Source: Planctomycetes bacterium GWF2_41_51 (GTDB lineage: Bacteria; Planctomycetota; Phycisphaerae; Sedimentisphaerales; UBA12454). Taken from it: a stretch of 64,000 bases of DNA. The position numbers and the translations under genes are program-made. The notes beneath the pieces were generated by a model, which saw only the letters and a list, made by a program, of their open reading frames with translations, had not been told where the DNA came from and made no database searches. This document shows positions 54,248 to 62,899 of the stretch, in pieces (the stretch's first letter is position 1; every line of letters begins with the position of its first letter). The stretch spans positions 1 through 64,000 of the forward strand of contig MHXZ01000073.1 in the NCBI GenBank assembly GCA_001825665.1, given 5' to 3'.

Positions 54248-54305
54248 GCCGGGTACGGGTATCTACAAAACATTGCGATTTAAAGGTTAGATAATCCGGC
54301 CCGGC
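54248..54305 (+). other. Large imperfect hairpin downstream of the capsid gene
   Basis: GCCGGG pairs with CCCGGC, and inside it TATCTA pairs with TAGATA. With wobble pairs the stem is about 18 positions long and the loop 22 bases. No T run follows, so it is not a standard terminator. It could stabilise or attenuate the mRNA between the capsid gene and the rest of the cluster. Confidence 0.5.
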
Positions 54306-54356
54306 TGATAAATTTTATAAAAATTCTGTGATTTTTTAAGCAGATGAGGCAAAGAA

Positions 54357-55016
54357 ATGAATAGTTTTTCAAATGACGTTGATATTTTGAAATATGAACC
54401 GATTCTGTTCGGCGATTTGCATTTTGCCGGTCAAGAGCTAATAAGCGGCATCGGAGCTAATGTAAGCGGTTCTGTTTTAAATGCCCCTGGTGCAAATTTT
54501 ATGAATAATCAAATTATAGCCGGGATGGTTGTGAACTTGCGCAGTGAGGACAGTTTAATTGACGATTGTTATGAAATAATATCTATCGATTCGGCGGCAC
54601 AACTTACAGTTTCTATAATGAGGGCGGATGGGCAAGCAGAAATAATCCCTTTGAAAGATGCAGAAGATGTGAGCTATAAAATCTGCACATATCAGGCGCA
54701 AAGCAACGAAATATTCTTGCAGCTTACGCAGCATTTCGGATTGAGGCCAGGTGTTTCTGATGGGCAGTACAGTGTGGATGACATTCTTGATGTTTCAGTT
54801 TTGAGACAGGTTTCTGTTTATGGGATTTTGTCGGGTGTTTATGCGACACTTTCCGGAAAATCTGATGACAAAGAAAACTATTGGAAGAAAAGCCAGTATT
54901 ACAGGGGGCTTTATGAAAAGGCTTTGCAGAGATGCAGAATAAGTTTTGATTTAGGTGACGACGGTATTGCTGATTCGGTTCGCAGCGGTTCAAGTGTCAG
55001 ATTAATGAGGGATTAA
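54357..55016 (+). CDS. Putative head-tail connector/adaptor protein
   Basis: 219 residues. I assign it by position (first gene after the capsid) and a beta-rich pattern with a helical end (NYWKKSQYYRGLYEKALQRC), as in many head-completion proteins. No sequence motif is diagnostic. It is separated from the capsid gene by 133 bases with a large hairpin. Confidence 0.5.
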   Translation: MNSFSNDVDILKYEPILFGDLHFAGQELISGIGANVSGSVLNAPGANFMNNQIIAGMVVNLRSEDSLIDDCYEIISIDSAAQLTVSIMRADGQAEIIPLKDAEDVSYKICTYQAQSNEIFLQLTQHFGLRPGVSDGQYSVDDILDVSVLRQVSVYGILSGVYATLSGKSDDKENYWKKSQYYRGLYEKALQRCRISFDLGDDGIADSVRSGSSVRLMRD

Positions 55017-55018
55017 TT

Positions 55019-55384
55019 ATGAAAGCTGCTATCGATGAAATACTTGTTGATGATGAAATTTTTGAGCTTGAGATTAAAAGCCAACAAAGAAAAGTTGTCC
55101 AAAGGTCTTCGATGGGGCTTGATGGGCAGATAAGTATCGATCTTGGGCTTCGCGGAAGAAAGCTAATTCAAAAAGGTGAATTGAAAGCTAAGAGCAAGGC
55201 TGAACTTCAAAAAAGAATAAATGAAATAAACGAAATGATCGATGGAGAACTGCATAGTTTAAAATGTCCGGATGGAAGAATATTCAATAATCTTTTGATT
55301 GATGAATTTTTAACTGGAACAATCGTGAATAGCGGGGCACATCAAAGCTGTAACTATCAGATTGTATACATACAGCAAGGCTAA
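55019..55384 (+). CDS. Small phage protein of unknown role
   Basis: 121 residues, two bases after the previous stop. It has a beta-rich start (VQRSSMGLDGQISIDLGLRG) followed by a helical segment (KSKAELQKRINEINEMIDGE) and a final strand region. The layout recalls small tail-completion proteins, but no family is recognised. Confidence 0.6.
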   Translation: MKAAIDEILVDDEIFELEIKSQQRKVVQRSSMGLDGQISIDLGLRGRKLIQKGELKAKSKAELQKRINEINEMIDGELHSLKCPDGRIFNNLLIDEFLTGTIVNSGAHQSCNYQIVYIQQG

Positions 55385-55388
55385 AGCA

Positions 55389-56135
55389 ATGTTATTAAGT
55401 GAAGTAAGTAAAGTTCGAGTGTACGCGCTGCCTGCGGGCGTGAGCGGGAGTGGAAAAGCAAATCAATTAGCTGGGTCGGCAATTGTAAAATGGAATTCAA
55501 CATACACTAATATGCTGCATCAGGTTTATGTGAATGGGCGGTTCGCGGGAGTAACAGTTGGATGCACGCAGAGGATGATTATAGTGCCGCTTCCGCTTTC
55601 GCAAAAAACAGCGGTGAAGATTGAGGTGTTTGCGGTAGATTACCTAAACACTAATACAGATTATTCAGAGGTAATTCGCTCTGAACAAATACAAGCAGCA
55701 AGAATTAAAATAGAATTTCCAATGACAGATGAACTGCCGGTGGATGGAAACCTGGATATTTACTTTGAAGATAAAAAGCTAAACAAAGCAACTATTAAAA
55801 TTCAAAATGAGTATTCAGAAAAGGGCGGATTTGGATTAAGCAGTTTTGGCAAAAGTGATTTTGGATATGACGGCAGCGCAGCAGTCGGATTCGGCAGAGG
55901 AAATTTTGGTTTAGGAGGTTTCGGCTTTGATGCAGAATTATTATGCTGGCAGAGCGAACAACTTAAAACAGGTACATACAAATTTGACATACGTATTTCG
56001 GATAGTATGGGCAATCACACAGATTTAATTGAAACGGAAACATTGACTGTAATTTCGCCTGCAACACCGGCGGAAAGGCTGACAGTGGAATCGTTCGACA
56101 AAAATAACGGCAAATTAATTTTAAAATCGGCTTAG
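55389..56135 (+). CDS. Phage structural protein with FG-rich segment
   Basis: About 248 residues from the ATG at 55389, chosen over the TTG at 55362 because AAGG precedes it and the overlap with the previous gene disappears. Two beta-sandwich-like halves flank a phenylalanine-glycine segment (GGFGLSSFGKSDFGYDGS ... GFGRGNFGLGGFGFD) of about 40 residues. It is probably a virion surface or fibre-associated protein; no close family recognised. Confidence 0.6.
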   Translation: MLLSEVSKVRVYALPAGVSGSGKANQLAGSAIVKWNSTYTNMLHQVYVNGRFAGVTVGCTQRMIIVPLPLSQKTAVKIEVFAVDYLNTNTDYSEVIRSEQIQAARIKIEFPMTDELPVDGNLDIYFEDKKLNKATIKIQNEYSEKGGFGLSSFGKSDFGYDGSAAVGFGRGNFGLGGFGFDAELLCWQSEQLKTGTYKFDIRISDSMGNHTDLIETETLTVISPATPAERLTVESFDKNNGKLILKSA

Positions 56136-56145
56136 GAGAATTAAA

Positions 56146-56595
56146 ATGGCAGAAGTATATCCATCAGACAATGAGCTTTTGAATATCTTGAATGATGATG
56201 AGACTGGTGTGGAATTTATCACGACCGGCAAAGCACCCTATTATCTCGAATTTAGAAAGTTGCTTTACAGACTGATTCTTGCGACTAAAAGAGCGAATGA
56301 CTTGCGGGTATTTGATGAGGGTGGATTGGATATTGGCGTTAAGAGCGGTAAATTTTGGGTAGGAACGACGCTTGTCGAGTATTCAGGGTCAAGCGGAAAT
56401 ACGCTGGCAGATGATAGAAGCAATATTTATGTCTATCTCGATGCGGCGGGGAATCTGATTATTAATGAGTATTCACAATTTCCGAATATGGAAACAACTC
56501 CTCACTTGAGACTGGCGATTGTAACAACAAGCGGCGGGGATATTACTTCGATAACAGATGCGAGATGCAGTTTCTATGTTCCGAGCGGAGTGTAA
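56146..56595 (+). CDS. Phage protein, possible fibre-base component
   Basis: 149 residues. The segment GKFWVGTTLVEYSGSSGNTLADD and YLDAAGNLIINEYSQFP are typical of phage fibre or baseplate-wedge-associated beta structures (an element with V.Y.G.....L.......Y.Y.D..G.l). Short gaps on both sides indicate co-transcription. No named family. Confidence 0.6.
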   Translation: MAEVYPSDNELLNILNDDETGVEFITTGKAPYYLEFRKLLYRLILATKRANDLRVFDEGGLDIGVKSGKFWVGTTLVEYSGSSGNTLADDRSNIYVYLDAAGNLIINEYSQFPNMETTPHLRLAIVTTSGGDITSITDARCSFYVPSGV

Positions 56596-56597
56596 CA

Positions 56598-57728
56598 ATG
56601 GCAGATAAATTCGTATCATCGGCAGGACCAAAAGGAACGGGGGACGGCAGCAGTGAAGCAAATGCCTGGAGTTTGATGAATGCATTAACATATGCTGGAG
56701 CAGGTGATTATGTATGGATTAAAAACGATGGCGTGTATTATGGAACTTATGTAGTCGGGTGCAGCGGATCGTATACGGATAATACGCACATTTATTTTAT
56801 TGGGTATAATAATGTCAATGATTGTGACCTGGTAAATCATATCAGCGATATGGATTATGGTAAAGGGTTCTGGGGAGGGCCATTGAATCCGGATGCCGCT
56901 AACTGCTGGGTGGATATTGACGGGCAGGGCGCGGCGACTCATGTTGTTTATCAATATCAAAAAAATAATGTTCACTGGCGGAATATATATTTTCATAATA
57001 ATAACAAAACGGCATATAACTGCGTTTTTTATGCAAAGAATTGCAGCGGCGTTACTTTTACCAAATGTAAATTTACAGATGGATATATGAATTTGTGGGT
57101 CGATACAAATAGTACGAATTGCATGATTAAGTGCTGCTATTTCAGCGATTATGTTGCTTCAAATCTTGATATTGGCGGAGGAAGCTATCTTAATATTTTT
57201 TCGCATTGCGTTTTCAACGGCGGGCAGGCAAAGATGTACAGGTCGGTTGGATGCAACAGCATTTTTATTGGCGGTAATTATGGTATCGGTGCGTTCTATT
57301 ATCAAAACATCGTCTTCAATAATACGATGTATAATCAAACCGCATATTGCCTTGGTTATGGGCACAATTCTTACGCCGGCGGCTTGATAGAATACAATAA
57401 TATTTTTATACCAGCGGCGAAAAATATTCCTGCGTTTTACAGAAATGGTTACGGATCACTGGCTTATTCAGGTTATGGGTGTGCTTATTGTTTGGAAGAA
57501 AACTCTGTTCTTGACACACCTTACAGTGGTGAAAAAGGGCTTAATGTAAATCCTCAATTCGCTGATCCGGCAGGAAAAGATTTTAGAGTACGCAATCCGC
57601 TTGTTCTGCGCGGAGGTATGCCGGATTTTGCGGGAAATGCAAGTCAAATTGGAGCTGTTCTGCAAAAATATCAGTTCGCAAATCGGTCGAGAGCGGCGAA
57701 CATGGCAAGATTATCAATTTTCAAATAG
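56598..57728 (+). CDS. Right-handed beta-helix protein, probable tail fibre/spike
   Basis: 376 residues from the ATG at 56598, chosen over the track start at 56565 because it follows the previous stop by two bases and GGAG precedes it. The start FVSSAGPKGTGDGSSEANAW is the common opening of parallel beta-helix proteins. Repeated rungs such as NVHWRNIYFHNN, GVTFTKCKFTDG and YLNIFSHCVFNG support the fold. It is likely a receptor-binding or polysaccharide-binding spike. Unusually rich in Cys and Tyr. Confidence 0.72.
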   Translation: MADKFVSSAGPKGTGDGSSEANAWSLMNALTYAGAGDYVWIKNDGVYYGTYVVGCSGSYTDNTHIYFIGYNNVNDCDLVNHISDMDYGKGFWGGPLNPDAANCWVDIDGQGAATHVVYQYQKNNVHWRNIYFHNNNKTAYNCVFYAKNCSGVTFTKCKFTDGYMNLWVDTNSTNCMIKCCYFSDYVASNLDIGGGSYLNIFSHCVFNGGQAKMYRSVGCNSIFIGGNYGIGAFYYQNIVFNNTMYNQTAYCLGYGHNSYAGGLIEYNNIFIPAAKNIPAFYRNGYGSLAYSGYGCAYCLEENSVLDTPYSGEKGLNVNPQFADPAGKDFRVRNPLVLRGGMPDFAGNASQIGAVLQKYQFANRSRAANMARLSIFK

Positions 57729-57738
57729 GAGGTTTCAA

Positions 57739-58182
57739 ATGGCAAATTCAGCAATTGATATACCCTTTTACGTTGCGAAAGATGGAGCGCCTTTAATTGG
57801 AAGCGATGCTGAAATGAATTTCGATTCCCTGCAAACAATCAGCGGGGTAGATAAAATCGCTTTGGCTCCGGCAATAAGTGAAATCGGCGGCGGATGGTAT
57901 AAGTTCAGCGTTGCGTTTGGGGCTGCTCCATTTGACCAGGGCGACCTTGTTGGAGCTATTGATGCGGATAAAAACGGTAACAACTCACTTGCGGCGGCAG
58001 AGAGATTCATACCTATCGAGGTGAGGCTTGATTTTTACGGCCTTATGCGAAGTGTTTATCTGATGACACAAAGTAAATTAACCGGAGACATGGAAATAAA
58101 AAATTCTGACGGCGATACAATATTGAAACTTGCTATTTCTGATAATGCAAATGAAATTCAAAGATCTGCGGTAAGTGAATAA
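57739..58182 (+). CDS. Phage structural protein of unknown role
   Basis: 147 residues from the ATG at 57739 with a perfect AGGAGG ribosome site; the track start at 57601 lies inside the previous gene and is rejected. A beta-sandwich-like pattern (FYVAKDGAPLIGSDAEMNF ... GGGWYKFSVAFG) resembles small virion decoration or fibre-linked domains. It overlaps the next start by one base (ATGG after TAA). Confidence 0.65.
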   Translation: MANSAIDIPFYVAKDGAPLIGSDAEMNFDSLQTISGVDKIALAPAISEIGGGWYKFSVAFGAAPFDQGDLVGAIDADKNGNNSLAAAERFIPIEVRLDFYGLMRSVYLMTQSKLTGDMEIKNSDGDTILKLAISDNANEIQRSAVSE

Positions 58183-58853
58183 TGGAAGCGAAATTTTTTG
58201 ATAGTATATACGGCGGAGATTCGGCTAACGGTGTTAAACTTTGTATGGGAATTACAGATGGTGATTTCTGGGCGAGGCCGACAGGTGTGCAGGTTTTATA
58301 CAAAGGAACTGAAATTGACAATGTTGATTTCAGGGCTATTGTTGATTCGGCAAATATTGCTGAAGATAATTTTGAGATTATCTGCGGGCAGCCTTTGAGC
58401 AGATTTCTTTACATCGTAAGGCGGGTTAATTGCTGCGGTATCGAGGAAAAGACGGTCAATGCTGTTTTGCGAGTTGAGTTTGACAGCCAAGGCAATCTCA
58501 TTGAATACGGCTGCAATAAGATTATTGATGTCTCTGCACATCAGGCCGATGGAGACAAAGTTTCGCTAAGATGGTTTTATCATGCGATTCATCAAGCGAA
58601 AAAAATAAAAAGCTTTTTCATTTACAGCGATAATGGTAACGGAACAATCGATTATCAAGATCCAATCGGGATAGTCGAATATACAGGATGCAAATTTTAT
58701 CAGTTTATTACAAATTCGCTTTCAGGGAATCATTACAAGTTCTGTATACGAGCAGTTGCGGATGATTCTGTTTCAGAATTTTATAATGAAATTAAAATCG
58801 GGCTTAATAGACAATCACCTAACGAGGTTCAATTGATATGTCAAACAATGTAG
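58182..58853 (+). CDS. Phage protein of unknown role, beta-rich
   Basis: 223 residues. The second half has an Fn3-like pattern (DKVSLRWFYHAIHQAKKIKSF ... HYKFCIRAVADDS), the first half is not recognised. It overlaps the hub-like gene by 16 bases. Probably a baseplate or fibre-linked protein. Confidence 0.6.
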   Translation: MEAKFFDSIYGGDSANGVKLCMGITDGDFWARPTGVQVLYKGTEIDNVDFRAIVDSANIAEDNFEIICGQPLSRFLYIVRRVNCCGIEEKTVNAVLRVEFDSQGNLIEYGCNKIIDVSAHQADGDKVSLRWFYHAIHQAKKIKSFFIYSDNGNGTIDYQDPIGIVEYTGCKFYQFITNSLSGNHYKFCIRAVADDSVSEFYNEIKIGLNRQSPNEVQLICQTM

Positions 58854-60568
58854 AATTTTTTCAGCCTCAATGTGCAAAGCTCGCTGTCGGTCCGGCCATA
58901 GCGAGCGTCTATGTTGACGGAGTGTTTTGTGATTTTCTCAATGTGGAATCAATAACGATTGCTGCGGATCCTGATTTTAATAAAGCACAATTGAATTGCT
59001 CTATTAACAGCGACATAGAATGCGGGCGAAAGATTGTTATAAAAACCGTATATGACAGCGGAATCGGGATTACCCGGCCAGAGGAAATTACGGTATTCGC
59101 GGGATATATTGAACAAATTGAAATCGCAGAAACAACGAAGATTACAGCAAAAGATTATTCGTCAAAATTAAAAAGAAAAACTGTTTACGGCAGGAACATT
59201 TATTCAAGCGGTCAAACAATATTCATAGCTTCCGCTGAAACAGCTTTCAATCCCTCAGGCATAGCTAATTTATCGAAAGAATCCCACTTTTTCACGGCAG
59301 ATGAGAATGATGCGAAGTTATTTAAATGCGCTGATGCGATATATTATCTTTTACAAACCTACATCCCGGCAGGAGAATTGGTCATTCCGACATTGGCAGA
59401 ACTTGAGAGCCTGACAGAAAATTGCGGGATTATCGATGTCGATGTTACGGGGCTTAATCTTATTGACGCCATTTCAAGATGCTGCAAACAGGCAGGACTA
59501 AGATTTAAATTTGTGCCGACATATGGCGAGACTTCGGCAACAGAGACAATTGTGTTTTTCAGACCTGAAATTTGCAGGCAGGTTGAATTGAATTGTCAAT
59601 GGCAGGGAGAGAAAATCGATATTTCGAAAACTAATATCTGTGAAGTTTCGCAAAAGAAAAATTATGCTGCGGTAAACAGGTATATCGTGCAAGGCGATTA
59701 TAAAATATTTGAAGCCACTTTTGAACTGGTGAAAGGATGGGACCCATCGCTGGAAGCCAATGATTATGACAGATATTCCCCAATCACAAATGAAAACTTC
59801 AATGAAGTTCGGGATGTTTATCGCAAGTGGGTCTTGAACGAAGCGGGTGACTACAGCGCAAGTCCGTATAATCAGGGAGAGGCTTTTAATTTTTCGAATA
59901 TTTTTGAAAACGCGAACTACATCCGCAAAAGAAGAAGATTTTTACCTGCGCTGGCATGCGGTCAGGACGGCAGTTCAATCGGTTATAATCTGGAAATGTC
60001 ATATACTGATGGAAGTTACTGGTGGCCTTATATGAATTCGTTTAAGGTATTGCTTGACCAGTGCGGTATCTGGCTATCCACTGAACAACTTGATTCGGAT
60101 ATGTGGTTTGCGATTCTTAAAGGCGTATTGAAAGTAAGAATTACCGCTTCGGTTGCGGCGGATGAAAGAATAAATTTTGCCACGACAGACGGGGCTGTAA
60201 ACTCAATTATCGATGTTGTTGATAGAGTCGTTACGCTGCCGAGGAGATTCAAATATCAGAAAGTATCGCCTTACAGCATTTTCAAAAATACAACAGCAAA
60301 CGAAATAGACAATACAAACGCTCTTGTGGAATTTGCGAGAGGGCTGTGCGGTTCTTCTCGAAACGTAAACGAGCAGCTTGAAATCAAGACAATGATTTTA
60401 TCGCCTTTCTTTGCTCCCGGTGACAGAATAACAGCAAGTCCCGACAGCAGAGATATTCTCAGCGTTTTGTACGATACCAGAAATATTTGTTATGTCGAAA
60501 AAGTTCATAACGATTATGCAAATCAGCAGACAAGCATTACGGCAGTGAAGAAAAGGAAAGCAATATGA
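58838..60568 (+). CDS. Probable tail hub/baseplate-like phage protein
   Basis: 576 residues, the largest of the cluster. The early part (VYVDGVFCDFLNVESITIAAD ... VFAGYIEQIEIAETTKITAKDY) resembles the first beta-barrel of gpD/gp27-like hub proteins. A helical interruption (NLIDAISRCCKQAGLRFKFVP) precedes the second barrel, as in that fold. The similarity is by pattern only. It overlaps both neighbours. No tape-measure gene is found next to it. Confidence 0.55.
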   Translation: MSNNVEFFQPQCAKLAVGPAIASVYVDGVFCDFLNVESITIAADPDFNKAQLNCSINSDIECGRKIVIKTVYDSGIGITRPEEITVFAGYIEQIEIAETTKITAKDYSSKLKRKTVYGRNIYSSGQTIFIASAETAFNPSGIANLSKESHFFTADENDAKLFKCADAIYYLLQTYIPAGELVIPTLAELESLTENCGIIDVDVTGLNLIDAISRCCKQAGLRFKFVPTYGETSATETIVFFRPEICRQVELNCQWQGEKIDISKTNICEVSQKKNYAAVNRYIVQGDYKIFEATFELVKGWDPSLEANDYDRYSPITNENFNEVRDVYRKWVLNEAGDYSASPYNQGEAFNFSNIFENANYIRKRRRFLPALACGQDGSSIGYNLEMSYTDGSYWWPYMNSFKVLLDQCGIWLSTEQLDSDMWFAILKGVLKVRITASVAADERINFATTDGAVNSIIDVVDRVVTLPRRFKYQKVSPYSIFKNTTANEIDNTNALVEFARGLCGSSRNVNEQLEIKTMILSPFFAPGDRITASPDSRDILSVLYDTRNICYVEKVHNDYANQQTSITAVKKRKAI

Positions 60569-60897
60569 GCGATGAGATAACCCAAAACGAACAGCAGCAG
60601 ATGATGGAAAGATTATTGCGAAACGGTGAGCCGATGACCGAGAACGCATTTGTTACCTCGGCGGGCGGCAGAAACCCTGGTTTCGTTGCAAGAGTCATCA
60701 GTAAACACAACTATAATCATTACAACGTACGCGCGTGTGAATTAAGGTCGGCAGGTCTGTATCCAATCGCGGTCGGCGAAGAAGTGCGGGCGGTGAATGT
60801 TGCAGAGCCGTTTACTTCGCAGGGAACTCTGACGGCAGGCAAATACGTGATAATGTTCAAGATGGGCGAGTATTATTGTTTTTACGCTAACGCATAA
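60565..60897 (+). CDS. Small phage protein after the hub-like gene
   Basis: 110 residues. A helical start (ITQNEQQQMMERLLRNGE) precedes a beta-rich part that could be a small OB-like domain (GFVARVISKHNYNHYNVRACE ... AGKYVIMFKMGEYYCFY). It overlaps the preceding gene by four bases (ATGA). Function unknown. Confidence 0.62.
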   Translation: MSDEITQNEQQQMMERLLRNGEPMTENAFVTSAGGRNPGFVARVISKHNYNHYNVRACELRSAGLYPIAVGEEVRAVNVAEPFTSQGTLTAGKYVIMFKMGEYYCFYANA

Positions 60898-60933
60898 AAC
60901 AAATTTAAAATTGAAGATTGAAAATTTATGGAA

Positions 60934-60954
60934 CTGCCTTCGGCAGGTTTTTTT
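60934..60954 (+). terminator. Intrinsic terminator inside the virion cluster
   Basis: CTGCC, loop TTC, GGCAG, then G and a seven-base T run that ends directly at the ATG at 60955. It could partly end transcription before the small membrane-protein gene, or reflect a separate control of that gene. Confidence 0.6.
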
Positions 60955-61242
60955 ATGAGCGATACACTAAAAAATAAATATTGGAATTTTAATAAGCAAA
61001 TAGATTTATCTGTTTTGATTCAGCTTGTTTTTCTGGCGGCTTTAATTGTCGGAACGTGGGTCAATCTTCAGCAGCAGCTTTCGCTTTTGCAGCACGATAT
61101 AACGAGCCTGCTGGAAACACAGAAAATCTTTCAGCAGCGAATCGAGGAGCTGACCAGAACAAGCATAACATACGAATACCGGCTGCGGTCGATAGAAAAA
61201 TATATTCCGCAGGCCGATATCGAAAAAAGCAGAGATATGTAA
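60955..61242 (+). CDS. Small membrane protein with coiled coil, holin/spanin candidate
   Basis: 95 residues from the ATG at 60955; the track start at 60928 would place a terminator in the coding region. One transmembrane helix (LSVLIQLVFLAALIVGTWV) is followed by a coiled coil (QQQLSLLQHDITSLLETQKIFQQRIEEL). Single-pass small proteins with a coiled coil near the end of a virion cluster are often lysis factors. No endolysin gene is visible. Confidence 0.55.
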   Translation: MSDTLKNKYWNFNKQIDLSVLIQLVFLAALIVGTWVNLQQQLSLLQHDITSLLETQKIFQQRIEELTRTSITYEYRLRSIEKYIPQADIEKSRDM

Positions 61243-61277
61243 AATTTATAAATACTTAATACCATGTGAAAAAATAC

Positions 61278-62353
61278 TTAACCAATGCAGTTACATATTT
61301 GATTTTTGAAATTCAGTCGTTCATAAATTTCATGATTTTCCCGGCAAATTGCAATACTGACCTTTTTATTACAGCTTCTGATTACATCTATCAAATATTT
61401 ATAGAACTCTAATTGATTTTCGAGTTTATATCTTAATTTTCCATCATTTGCTATATCTGTTAAACCAATGAATAAATCAGGATTGATTTTATAAGCATTT
61501 TTGGAAAGGCTAATATGACCTTTGAACATTCTCAACATGCCCATTGTAATACTTTCCGGCTCTGTATTAGAAAAGATTTTTTCAATTAGCGAACGATACT
61601 CATTTTTCCAATTTTCGCAAAGTATACCAGGGTCTATTCGGAATCGTATACGATAACCATGCTGCTGGCATTTTTTTGCTGAATTTATTCTTTCGTCGAG
61701 AGAAGCGGCTGCTAATTCGTAATCATCAATAATTTTTTGAGGGTTTAAACTCCATGAAACTACGACATTATTATTTGGTTCTAATGTCAAAAGGTTGTCT
61801 ATGTTACTGCTTTTTGTGAGCATCATTAAAAAACTATTTTTTAAATTGCGGAAAAAAGGAACAAACATATTCGTGAGGTTCGTAATGTGGTCAAGAGCGA
61901 GACTGTCACGCATTTCGCCCAAATTATAACAGATTTTGTGCATATTACTGCTTGAAATTTTAGTTATCTGTTCGAACATTTAGAATAGTTGATATTAATT
62001 TTTATAAAAGCGCCATATTTCCTATAAACATAAGCAAGGTAGCAGTATATACAATTATAAGGACAACCATTTGAAACCGGAATTAATTTATAATACGGTA
62101 AACATTTCATGTTATCTCCAATGTTTCCGTCAAAATGATTTACAAAGGATGAGGCGGCACCAATCATAAGCACTTTTTTACTTTGAGCCAGAGATTGTGC
62201 CATTGAGAGATTGAAATAAAGAAGTTTCTGAGTTTTGATGATTTTAACCTCAACCGGTTGAAATGAATTTATGATTCTCTGGGCCTCGAAACTGTCACTA
62301 ACTTTTTCCCAGAGATAAATTATTTCAGGTTTAAAGTTTTTTGCTGAATCCAC
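61278..62353 (-). pseudogene. Spore-photoproduct-lyase-like radical SAM protein, frameshifted
   Basis: The first part has the 4Fe-4S motif NGCPYNCIYCYL. A GTG at 62353 with GGAG eight bases upstream is the best start, since the longer ORF would overlap the divergent lipoprotein gene. The second frame begins MFEQITKIS and holds the family motifs VVSWSLNP, LDERINSAKKCQQHGYRIRF and RIDPG. One missing A near 61977-61983 (in CTAAATG) breaks the frame. SPL enzymes reverse UV-induced spore photoproduct; relatives outside spore formers are uncharacterised. Recent mutation or sequencing error are both possible. Confidence 0.75.
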
Positions 62354-62410
62354 ATCTATTCTCCAAATATTATTAAAACCTAAATGAATTAAAATAGAAA
62401 GGAATTTTTG

Positions 62411-62899
62411 ATGAATACTAAGATTATTTTGTCTGCAATTATTGTAATGTCTGTTGTGCTGGTAACGGGTTGTCAGTTTGCGTATGATTTCTGGCCTGCG
62501 GAGATTTCGCCGCTTGCGCTCAAATATGCGGGCAGGGACGTTAACAGTATTTGCTGGTACGAAAAAAATCTGCATACCGCCAACGAACTGAAAAGCGAGG
62601 TCATCGATGTTTACATCGGCGAAAGTCTCAAGCTCGAATACCTTGCCAATCTCAACAAGGAAAAATATCAGCAGGTTCTCGGTCTGCTCGATGTCTCAAT
62701 AAAACAGGCGCAGAGCGACAGGCAAAGTATGATTGGAACAATCCAGCAACCGGGCTGGCTTCTCGCCGGTCTTTTGACATTGCTGCCGGTCGGGTCGTAT
62801 ATTGCAGGCTGGCGAACGCTTTGGCCGAATCATTATACCGAACAGGAAGTACAGGCAGAAATCGCAAAAGCCAAAACGCCTCGTCCGACCATTGCATAA
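62411..62899 (+). CDS. Lipoprotein with C-terminal transmembrane segment
   Basis: 162 residues from the ATG at 62411; the TTG three bases before is less likely. The lipobox is VLVTGCQ near residue 21. A helical middle (LANLNKEKYQQVLGLLDVSIKQ) precedes a hydrophobic helix (WLLAGLLTLLPVGSYIAGW) and a polar tail. The double anchoring pattern could fit a spanin-like or tail-attached role if the gene belongs to the phage-like cluster. It abuts the convergent PEP-CTERM stop without a gap. Confidence 0.65.
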   Translation: MNTKIILSAIIVMSVVLVTGCQFAYDFWPAEISPLALKYAGRDVNSICWYEKNLHTANELKSEVIDVYIGESLKLEYLANLNKEKYQQVLGLLDVSIKQAQSDRQSMIGTIQQPGWLLAGLLTLLPVGSYIAGWRTLWPNHYTEQEVQAEIAKAKTPRPTIA

